Positions 23,401 through 35,400 of a stretch of 64,000 bases of DNA are shown in pieces. Both the position numbers and the translations under genes were made by a program. Below the pieces are notes generated by a model. That model did not search any database. It was not told the origin of the DNA and worked only from the letters and a program-made list of their open reading frames with translations. How positions within the stretch are numbered: position 1 is the first letter of the stretch; each line of letters starts with the position of its first letter. The stretch comes from Protonemura montana (Eukaryota; Arthropoda; Insecta; Plecoptera; Nemouridae), in the NCBI GenBank assembly GCA_947568835.1, contig OX387611.1, positions 2,484,001-2,548,000 on the forward strand, in the 5' to 3' direction.

Positions 23401-26400
23401 CTGGCAGGATCCTATGTTCTATCCAGGTTATTTGAGATCAGCTGGCTGGATCCTATGTTCTATCCAGGTTATTTGAGATCAGCTGGCTGGATCCTATGTT
23501 CTATCCAGGTTATTTGAGATCAGCCGGCTGGATCCTTAGTTCTATCCAGGTTATTTGAGATCAGCTGACTGGATCCTATGCTCTATCGAGGTTATTTAAG
23601 ATCAGCTGGCTGGATCCTATGTTCTATCCAGGTTATTTGAGATCAGCTGGCTGGATCCTATGTTCCATCCAGGTTATTTGAGATCAGCTGGCTGGATCCT
23701 ATGCTCTATCCATGTTATTTAAGATCAGCTGGCTGGATCCTATGTTCTATCCAGGTTATTTGAGATCAGCTGGCTGGATCCTATGTTCTATCCAGGTTAT
23801 TTGAGATCAGCTGGCTGGATCCTGTGTTCTATCCAGGTTATTTGAGATCAGCTGGCTGGATCATATGCTCTATCCAGGTTATTTGAGATCAGCTGACTGG
23901 ATCCTATGCTCTATCCAGGTTATTTGAGATCAGCTGACTGGATCCTATGTTCTATCCAGGTTATTTGAGATCAGCTGGCTGGATCCTATGTTCTATCCAG
24001 GTTATTTGAGATCAGCTGGCTGGATCCTATGCTCTATCCAGGTTATTTGAGATCAGCTGGCTGGATCCTATGCTCGATCTGGTTATTTGAGATCAGCTGG
24101 CTGGATCCTATGCTCTATCCAGGTTATTTGAGATCAGCTGGCTGGATCCTATGCTCGATCTGGTTATTTGAGATCAGCTGGCTGGATACTATGCTCTATC
24201 CAGGTTATTTGAGATCAGCTGACTGGATCCTATGTTCTATCCAGGTTATTTGAGATCAGCTGACTGGATCCTATACTCTATCCAGGTTATTTGAGATCAG
24301 CTGACTGGATCCTATGCTCTATCTAGGTTATTTGAGATCAGCTGGCTGGATCCTATGTTCTATCCAGGTTATTTGAGATCAGCTGACTGGATCCTATGCT
24401 CTATCCAGGTTATTTGAGATCAGCTGACTGGATCCTTTGTTCTATCCAGGTTATTTGAGATCAGCTGGCTGGATCCTATGCTCTATCCAGGTTATTTGAG
24501 ATCAGCTGGCTGGATCCTATGCTCTATCCAGGTTATTTGAGATCAGCTGGCTGGATCCTATGCTCTATCCAGGTTATTTGAGATCAGCTGACTGGATCCT
24601 ATGTTCTATCCAGGTTATTTGAGATCAGCTGACTGGATCCTATGCTCTATCTAGGTTATTTGAGATCAGCTGACTGGATCCTATGTTCTATCCAGGTTAT
24701 TTGAGATCAGCTGGCTGGATCCTATGCTCTATCCAGGTTATTTGAGATCAGCTGGCTGGATCCTATGCTCTATCCAGGTTATTTGAGATCAGCTGGCTGG
24801 ATCCTATGCTCTATTCAGGTTATTTGAGATCAGCTGGCTGGATTCTATGCTCTATCCAGGTTATTTCAGATCTTGATTTTGTATTGAAATAATCGCAGTG
24901 TTTTTGCGCTCATATCGGGTCTTGTTTCCGCGGGGCTGTCTAATAAAAGTTAACTATCAATTATCACCGGTTTACCGCGCCGTGTTATTACCGAGGCTGG
25001 GTCGGACATTTGAGCAAACAGACGTCCTTGCTGACCACTCGACGGCGGCCATCTTGTTTCACGAAATTATCTCTTGAAATATAACCGCGGGCGACTGCCG
25101 TTAGATCAAACCGTTTGCCACTCGAATATCTTAAACTTGATCTTTCTTACCTCTCTCCCGAACAGTGCTAGTCATGTGTATGATCGTCACCCATCCAATA
25201 CCTGACCCAGCGCAGTGTTGCTTAACTTTCATCCCTCCAACCTCTCTCCCGAACAGAACTGGTCATGTGTATGATGGTCACCCATCCAATACCTGACCCA
25301 GCGCAGTGTTGCTTAACTTTCATCCCTCCAACCTCTCTCCCGAACAGAACTGGTCATGTGTATGATGGTCACCCATCTAATACCTGACCCAGCGCAGTGT
25401 TGCTTAACTTTCATCCCTCCAACCTCTCTCCCGAACAGAACTGGTCATGTGTATGATGGTCACCCATCTAATACCTGACCCAGCGCAGTGTTGCTTAACT
25501 TTCATCCCTCCAACCTCTCTCCCGAACAGAACTGGTCATGTGTATGATGGTCACCCATTCAATACCTGACTCAGAGCAGTGTTGCTTAACTGTCATCCCT
25601 CCAACCTCTCTCCCGAACAGTGCTAGTCATGTGTATGATGGTCACCCATCCAATACCTGACCCAGCGCAGTGTTGCTTAACTGTCATCCCTCCAACCTCT
25701 CTCCCGAACAGAACTGGTCATGTGTATGATGGTCACCATCCAATACCTGACCCAGCGCAGTGTTGCTTAACTTTCATCCCTCCAACCTCTCTCCCGAACA
25801 GAACTGGTCATGTGTATGATGGTCACCCATCCAATACCTGACTCAGAGCAGTGTTGCTTAACTGTCATCCCTCCAACCTCTCTCCCGAACAGTGCTAGTC
25901 ATGTGTATGATGGTCACCCATCCAATACCTGACCCAGCGCAGTGTTGCTTAACTGTCATCCCTCCAACCTCTCTCCCGAACAGAACTGGTCATGTGTATG
26001 ATGGTCACCCGTCTAATACCTGACCCAGCGCAGTGTTGCTTAACTTTCATCCCTCCAACCTCTCTCCCGAACAGAACTGGTCATGTGTATGATGGTCACC
26101 CATTCAATACCTGACTCAGAGCAGTGTTGCTTAACTGTCATCCCTCCAACCTCTCTCCCGAACAGTGCTAGTCATGTGTATGATGGTCACCCATCCAATA
26201 CCTGACCCAGCGCAGTGTTGCTTAACTGTCATCCCTCCAACCTCTCTCCCGAACAGAACTGGTCATGTGTATGATGGTCACCCGTCTAATACCTGACCCA
26301 GCGCAGTGTTGCTTAACTTTCATCCCTCCAACCTCTCTCCCGAACAGAACTGGTCATGTGTATGATGGTCACCCATTCAATACCTGACTCAGCGCAGTGT

Positions 26401-29400
26401 TGCTTAACTTTCATCCCTCCAACCTCTCTCCCGAACAGTGCTAGTCATGTGTATGATGGTCACCCATCCAATACCTGACCCAGCGCAGTGTTGCTTAACT
26501 TTCATCTTTTCAGCCTCTCTCCCAAACAGATCTGGTCATGTGTATGATTGTCACCCATCCAATACCTGACCCAGTGCAGTGTTGCTTAACTTTCATCCCT
26601 CCAACCTCTCACCCGAACAGAACTGGTCATGTGTATGATAGTCACCCATCCAATACCTGACCCAGCACAGTGTTGCTTAACTTTCATCCCTCCAACCTCT
26701 TTTATTTTGTAAGGATAGATATTTATCAGCCCATATTTAAATTCAGGAATCCGAGCCCTTTTCATTTTTAGGTCGGCTGGTAGATGGTTCAAAAATGTGA
26801 AATGTTTAAAATTTTTAAAATTATTCTTGAAATTTTTAACTTGATGGCAATAACTGGAAAGCTCTTCTAGTGTTTGTCAAATTCACATTCAAATGTATTC
26901 ACAATTCAATGAATATCAGTAAAACTTGAGCTTGGTAATTACGTTGTGGGGGTATTTTACATTCAATCTTGGAATCCGGCTTAGAATAAACATGAACGTC
27001 TTTAAGACGTGTCTGTTAATGGCAAAGTGACAGAATGTCATGGACTAATTTACCAGGATTTACCCAAAATTACCTGGAATTACCTAAACCTACCTGGATT
27101 TTATTATTGTTATTATTTGTGGTATTTAACGACGCATTGTTTTGACATCTGGCCATGTGGCACTGGTCTAATGGCTTCGGTGAATGAGTGGTTGATGATG
27201 AACCTAACCTAGCCTAGCAGGGAGGGGAAACCCGGTGCAATCACGCAGCCTACTCTTGTCGAAGACCAAGGTGACCACCGGCTTAACGTCCCTTCGGAAG
27301 GACGGTACAACGCGAAAAACAAGATTCCTCCACAAATCCATGCTGTCGAGAGGTTGATAAGCAAGGCGAGTGAAGTTGCTGTACTAACTTTCATCCCTCC
27401 AACATCTCTCCCAAACAGAACTGGTCATGTGTATGATGATCACCCAACCAATACCTGACTCAGCGCAGTGTTGCTTAACTTTCATCCCTCCAATCTCTCT
27501 CCCGAACAGAACTAGTCATGTGTATGATGGTCACCCATCCAATACCTGACTCAGCGCAGTGTTGCTTAACTTTCATCCCTCCAACCTCTCTCCCGAACAG
27601 AACTGGTCATGTGTATGATGGTCACCCATCCAATACCTGACTCAGCGCAGTGTTGCTTAACTTTCATCCCTCCAACCTCTCTCCCGAACAGAACTGGTCA
27701 TGTGTATGATGGTCACCCATCCAATACCTGACCCAGCGCAGTGTTGCTTAACTTTCATCCCTCCAACCTCTCTCCCGAACATAACTAGTCATGTGTATGA
27801 TGGTCACCCATCCAATACCTGACACAGCGCAGTGTTGCTTAACTTCGGTGATCTAACGAGAGCCGGTGTTTCCAACACGCCAAACCGTTCGGTACTTAGA
27901 TTTAACTTGAATCCTCAGAAATTACCTAAATTTTCCTTGTTTTACCTGCGCCAGATGCTTTAGCTGCCATCGGGGACATTTCAGTACGATTTTAATTCGA
28001 TGCCCAAACTCTGATGCCAGGTTTTCAAGGTAACCAAACCTGAGCCGCCCAAAGGCATTTCGTTTTCTTGCTAGAAATTCAAATCAATGTCAAGACTTAG
28101 ACTTCTAAGATGATGATTCAGTTTCGTTGAAGATTAAATGGGGATTAAATAAGTTCTGTCCAAGTCCAGGCTAGTCCTGACACGTCCTGGCATGTCCTGG
28201 CACGTCCTGACACGTCCTGACACGTCCTGACATGTCCTGACATGTTCTGGCATGTCCTGGCATGTCCTGACATGTCCTGACACGTCCTGGCATGTCCTGA
28301 CATGTCCTGGCACGTCCTGGCATGTCCTGGCATGTCCTGGCATGTCCTGACATGTCCTGGCATGTCCTGGCATGTCCTGACATGTCCTGGCATGTCCTGA
28401 CATGTCCTGACACGTCCTGGCACGTCCTGGCACGTCCTGAAATGTACTCTGAATTTCTTTATTTTCACTTTTAATTTAAAACCGCAAATTTCAGTTGAAA
28501 GAAGAAATCGCCGGACAACACAAATCGTACAAAAACTAATTTTTCTTGTTTTTTTTTTGAACTTTGAAAAATGTCATCGATTCAGAGAAAAAATTAATCT
28601 TCAGTCTAATCCGGGTAACGTCTGACGTTGGTGAAATCGACCGTCATTCGATGTAAATGGGAGTGGGGCGAAGGGGGGTCAAAAAATCACTTTGCGCTGC
28701 CAAAGTTTTTGTCCACGAATCGCTCAGCGCTCCGCTAGCGTCGAGCGCTGAGCGCTGAGCGCTCGACGTAAAAACCGAAACTGGTTGGCGGTGACACCCG
28801 GCGAGACGGCGTCGTAGTCTTCCGCGATCGTGACCCGGCGCGGTACCAGTGGCGTAGCACCAGGCACCGGCCAGTGGCGTAGCCTTGTCACTTTGACACA
28901 CTGTGTTGGCTGCTCCTGTCCAACAGCACCAAGAACCGGCCAACGCTTAGCCTTGTCACTTTGACACACTGTGTTGGCTGCTCCTGTCCAACAGCACCAA
29001 GAACCGGCCAACGCTTAGCCTTGTCACTTTGACACACTGTGTTGGCTGCTCCTGTCCAACAGCACCAAGGACCGGCCACCACTTAGCCTTGTCACTTTGA
29101 CACACTGTGTTGGCTGCTCCTGTCCAACAGCACCAAGGACCGGCCACCGCTTAGCCTTGTCACTTTGACACACTGTGTTGGCTGCTCCTGTCCAACAGCA
29201 CCAAGGACCGGCCACCGCTTAGCCTTGTCACTTTGACACACTGTGTTGGCTGCTCCTGTCCAACAGCACCAAGGACCGGCCACCGCTTAGCCTTGTCACT
29301 TTGACACACTGTGTTGGCTGCTCCTGTCCAACAGCACCAAGGACCGGCCACCGCTTAGCCTTGTCACTTTGACACACTGTGTTGGCTGCTCCTGTCCAAC

Positions 29401-32400
29401 AGCACCAAGGACCGGCCACCGCTTAGCCTTGTCACTTTGACACACTGTGTTGGCTGCTCCTGTCCAACAGCACCAAGGACCGGCCACCGCTTAGCCTTGT
29501 CACTTTGACACACTGTGTTGGCTGCTCCTGTCCAACAGCACCAAGGACCGGTCACCGCTTAGCCTTGTCACTTTGACACACTGTGTTGGCTGCTCCTGTA
29601 CAACAGCACCAAGGACCGGCCACCGCTTAGCCTTGTCACTTTGACACACTGTGTTGGCTGCTCCTGTCCAACAGCACCAAGGACCGGTCACCGCTTAGCC
29701 TTGTCACTTTGACACACTGTGTTGGCTGCTTCTGTCCAACAGCACCAAGGACCGGCCACCGCTTAGCCTTGTCACTTTGACACACTGTGTTGGCTGCTCC
29801 TGTCCAACAGCACCAAGGACCGGCCACCGCTTAGCCTTGTCACTTTGACACACTGTGTTGGCTGCTCCTGTCCAACAGCACCAAGGACCGGTCACCGCTT
29901 AGCCTTGTCACTTTGACACACTGTGTTGGCTGCTCCTGTACAACAGCACCAAGGACCGGCCACCGCCTAGCCCTGTCTACTTAACCTGTAAACCCAATGG
30001 CAGGACGTTTAACATTAGCGCTGTGACTCTGACTAAACCTGTAAACCCAATGGCAGGACGTTTAACATTAGCGCTGTGACTCTGACTTAACCTGTAAACC
30101 CAATGACAGGACGTTTAACATTAGCGCTGTGACTCTGACTAAACCTGTAAACCCAATGACAGGACGTTTAACATTAGCGCTGTGACTCTGACTTAACCTA
30201 TAAACCCAATGACAGGACGTTTAACATTAGCGCTGTGACTCTGACTAAACCTGTAAACCCAATGGCAGGACGTTTAACATTAGCGCTGTGACTCTGACTA
30301 AACCTGTTAACCCAATGACATGACGTTTAACATCAGCGATGTGACTCTGACTTAACCTGTAAACTCAATGACTTGAGTAAATGTTTTTGGCACGGACTAT
30401 ACGAGCTCCAGGCTGTCGTCCTTGCAAAGCTCTTTCGTTTTATTTACCGATAAAAAAAAAGCCAATCGAAAAATCGCCAAGCGATTGATTCACATCACGC
30501 TAGTGGCGTGAAAACAGATGCACGCGACCGAACATACGCCACTGGAAACAGCTTGTGTGGCGTATATTACCCGTGTTAAACTAATTCGTGTCTCAGCGAA
30601 GAAAGCTCACTACCAGCATGGAGTTGCTTAGTGATAAGAAAGTTCCAGGTTCGATCCTGGTGGCCGGCTTTCCTGGTAGTGAGAGCGCCATGTCTGCCTT
30701 GCATTCGAGAGGTCCCAGGTTCGTACCTGGGATCGAAGCAACACTGCGCTGAGTCAGGTATTGGATGGGTGACCATCATATACATGACCAGTTCTGTTCG
30801 GGAGTGAGGTTGGAGGGTTGAAAGTTAAGCAACACTGCGCTGGGTCAGGTATTGGATGGGTGACCATCATACACATGACCAGTTCTGTTCGGGAGAAAGG
30901 TTGGAGGGATGAAAGTTAAGCAACACTGTGCTGGGTCAGGTATTGGATGGGTGACCATCATACACATGACCAGTTCTGTTCGGGAGAGAGGTTGGAGGGA
31001 TGAAAGTTAAGCAACACTGTGCTGGGTCAGGTATTGGATGGGTGACCATCATACACATGACCAGTTCTGTTCGGGAGAGAGGTTGGAGGGATGAAAGTTA
31101 AGCAATACTGTGCTGGGTCAGGTAATGGATGGGTGACCATCATACACATGACCAGTTCTGTTTGGGAGAGAGGTTGGAGGGATGAAAGTCTGTAATTGTG
31201 ACGTAATCCCACACATGGTTTCATCAACACTAGGTCAAGTGGTAGGGGGTGGGGGAGCTGGGGTTGCCTGTCTGTGTTAAAAAATGACGTCATTATCCGA
31301 CTGCGCAAAATGAGTCTTGTTTTTTCTGATAGTATTAAATTTCACGAGGCTAACAAAAAAAAATGTCGCTAAAATTAAATTCGAGGACCGGATGTCGGGT
31401 TCGTTTCCGTCGTCAACTTCTGCGGCAAAAAGTTTCATGGAATTCCTTGGCATAAATTGGCCTTCCTATTCAGTTAAAATGGCCGACCACACAGCTGTCT
31501 TGCAACATTAACCTATAAGAGCAATGGTGAAGTCTACCAGTTAAAATGGCCGACCACACAGCTGTCTTGCAACATTAACCCATAAGAGCAATGGTGAAGT
31601 CCACCAGTTAAAATGGCCGACCACACAGCTGGCTTGCAACATTAACCCATAAGAGCAATGGTGAAGTCCACCAGTTAGAATGGCCGACCACACAGCTGTC
31701 TTGCAACATTAACCCATAAGAGCAATGGTGAAGTCCACCAGTTAAAATGGCCGACCACACAGCTGGCTTGCAACATTAACCCATAAGAGCAATGCCAACA
31801 CAGTGTGTCAAAGTGACAAGGCTAAGCGGTGGCCGGTCCTTGGTGCTGTTGGACTGGAGCAGCCAACACAGTGTGTCAAAGTGACAAGGCTAAGCGGTGG
31901 CTGGCCCTTGGTGCTGTTGGACAGGAGCAACCAACACAGTGTGTCAAAGTGACAAGGCTAAGCGGTGGCCGGTCCTTGGTGCTGTTGGACAGGAGCAGCC
32001 AACACAGTGTGTCAAAGTGACAAGGCTAAGCGGTGGCTGGTCCTTGGTGCTGTTGTACAGGAGCAGCCAACACAGTGTGTCAAAGTGGCAAGGCTAAGCG
32101 GTGGCCGGTCCTTGGTGCTGTTGGACAGGAGCAGCCATCACAGTGTGTCAAAGTGACAAGGCTAAGCGGTGGCCGGTCCTTGGTGCTGTTGGACAGGAGC
32201 AGCCAACACAGTGTGTCAAAGGGACAAGGCTAAGCGGTGGCCGGTCCTTGGTGCTGTTGGACAGGAGCAGCCAACACAGTGTGTCAAAGGGACAAGGCTA
32301 AGCGGTGGCCGGTCCTTGGTGCTGTTGGACAGGAGCAGCCAACACAGTGTGTCAAAGGGACAAGGCTAAGCGGTGGCCGGTTCTTGGTGCTGTTGGACAG

Positions 32401-35400
32401 GAGCATCCAACACAGTGTGTCAAAGGGACAAGGCTAAGCGGTGGCCGGTTCTTGGTGCTGTTGGACAGGAGCAGCCAACACAGTGTGTAAAAGGGACAAG
32501 GCTAAGCGGTGGCCGGTCCTTGGTGCTGTTGGACAGGAGCAGCCAACACAGTGTGTCAAAGGGACAAGGCTAAGCGGTGGCCGGTCCTTTTGCTGTTGGA
32601 CAGGAGCAGCCAACACAGTGTGTCAAAGAAACAAGGCTAAGCGGTGGCTGGTCCTTGGTGCTGTTAGACAGGAGCAGGCTGCGTGTAGGCACCGGGTCCA
32701 CCCTCGGCTGCCAGCCAGGCAAGGCTGGCTACGTTTTACGGGCTAGGTTCTTTGCGCGGGAATGTCAAGGCGACGCAACAAATGGGTCTATTCAGCAGCG
32801 AGCGAATTCACAGTGGCGGAACGCATGGACCTAGCTTTGTTTTGCGGGAACAATTGACAAGGATGGAATATCTTTGCAAGCTTTATCTGTGCTAGTCTTT
32901 GCCTTATAAGGATGGAATATCAGTGCAAGCTTTATCTGTGCTAGTCTTTGCCTCATAAGGATGGAATATCTGTTCAAGCTTTATCTGTGCTAGTCTTTGC
33001 CTCATAAGGAAGGATGGAATATCTTTGCAAGCTTTATCTGTGCTAGTCTTTGCCTCATAAGGAAGGATGGAATATCTGTGCAAGCTTTATCTGTGCTAGT
33101 CTTTGCCTCATAAGGATGGAATATCTGTGCAAGCTTTATCTGTGCTAGTCTTTGCCCCATAAGGAAGGATGGAATATCTGTGCAAGCTTTATCTGTGCTA
33201 GTCTTTGCCTCATAAGGATGGAATATCTGTGCAAGCTTTATCTGTGCTAGTCGGTGCCTCATAAGGAAGGAATATCTGTGCAAGCTTTATCTGTGGTAGT
33301 CTTTGCCTCATAAGGATGGAATATTTGTGCAAGCTTTATCTGTGCTAGTCTTTGCCTCATAAGGATGGAATATCTGTTCAAGCTTTATCTGTGCTAGTCT
33401 TTGCCTCATAAGGAAGGATGGAATATCTGTGCAAGATTTATCTGTGCTAGTCTTTGCCTCATAAGGATGGAATATCTGTGCAAGCTTTATCTGTGGTAGT
33501 CTTTGCCTCATAAGGATGGAATATCTGTGCAAGCTTTATCTGTGCTAGTCGGTGCCTCATAAGGAAGGAATATCTGTGCAAGCTTTGCCAACTTTTTCTT
33601 TTTCTGCTTACAGAATGTCAGTTTGGGAAACAACTGCGAGAGTTAAACACGACTTGGGACGCCGACTTAGGACCTCCATTCGGTGTAATGTACTGCATAA
33701 AGTGCCAGTGTGTCCCGGTTAGTGAAACAAAATGGCTACCTCTTCATTTTAACCAAAGACCATTCAAATATCTTAAGCTAAAACATATTTTGATTCTCTT
33801 TTCCTCCGTAACGCAGTTCCAGCGCAAGCGTCGCATCGTCGCTCGAGTTCAATGCAAGAACATAAAGAATGAGTGCCCAGAACTAGCCTGCGATGAACCG
33901 GTTCTATTGCCAAACCGGTGCTGCAAGTCGTGTCCGGAACCGGATTCAGGTAAATTTCTCTATGTCTGTTGATTCACCCCACTTAATTGTGTGCAGTCCC
34001 ATATGATAACCAAGTTTTAAGATCCTTGTGTGCTATGCACGTTGTGTTGATTGTGTGCAGTCCCATATGATAACCAAGTTTTAAGATCCTTGTGTGCTAT
34101 GCACGTTGTGTTGATTGTGTGCAGTCCCATATGATAACCAAGTTTTAAGATCCTTGTGTGCTATGCACGTTGTGTTGATTGTGTGCAGTCCCATATGATA
34201 ACCAAGTTTTAAGATCCTTGTGTGCTATGCACGTTGTGTTGATTGTGTGCAGTCCCATATGATAACCAAGTTTTAAGATCCTTGTGTGCTATGCTTGTGC
34301 TTAATGCTATGTCAATTGTGTGCAGTCCCATATGATAACCAAGTTTTAAGATCCTTGTGTGCTATGCTTGTGCTAATTGCTATGTCAATTGTGTGCAGTC
34401 CCATATGATAACCAAGTTTTAAGATCCTTGTGTGCTATGCTTGTGCTTATTGCTATGTCAATTGTGTGCAGTCCCATATGATAACCAAGTTTTAAGATCC
34501 TTGTGTGCTATGCTTGTGCTTATTGCTATGTCAATTGTGTGCAGTCCCATATGATAACCAAGTTTTAAGATCCTTGTGTGCTATGCTTGTGCTTATTGCT
34601 ATGTCAATTGTGTGCAGTCCCATATGATAACCAAGTTTTAAGATCCTTGTGTGCTATGCTTGTGCTTATTGCTATGTCAATTGTGTGCAGTCCCATATGA
34701 TAACCAAGTTTTAAGATCCTTGTGTGCTATGCTAGTGCTTATTGCTATGTCAATTGTGTGCAGTCCCATATGATAACTAAGTTTTAAGATCCTTGTATGC
34801 TATGCTTGTGCTTATTGCTATGTCAATTGTGTGCAGTCCCATATGATAACCAAGTTTTAAGATCCTTGTGTGCTATGCTTGTGCTTATTGCTATGTCAAT
34901 TGTGTGCAGTCCCATATGATAACCAAGTTTTAAGATCCTTGTGTGCTATGCTTGTGCTTATTGCTATGTTAATTGTGTGCAGTCCCATATGATAACCAAG
35001 TTTTAAGATCCTTGTGTACTATGCTTGTGCTTATTGCTATGTCAATTGTGTGCAGTCCCATATGATAACCAAGTTTTAAGATCCTTGTGTGCTATGCTTG
35101 TGCTTATTGCTATGTCAATTGTATGCAGTCCCATATGATAACCAAGTTTTAAGATCCTTGTGTGCTATGCTTGTGCTTATTGCTATGTCAATTGTGTGCA
35201 GTCCCATATGATAACCAAGTTTTAAGATCCTTGTGTGCTATGCTTGTGCTTATTGCTATGTCAATTGTGTGCAGTCCCATATGATAACCAAGTTTTAAGA
35301 TCCTTGTATGCTATGCTTGTACTACGTTCAGCTTTATGGAATGAACTAAGCCGGCTGAACGCCCCCACGGGGAGGACGGCGTCGAGGCGTCGCTCGCGAT

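Noticed and set aside
28850-29973. CRISPR-like regular repeats
   Set aside because: The units are contiguous, with no unique spacers, and the genome is eukaryotic.
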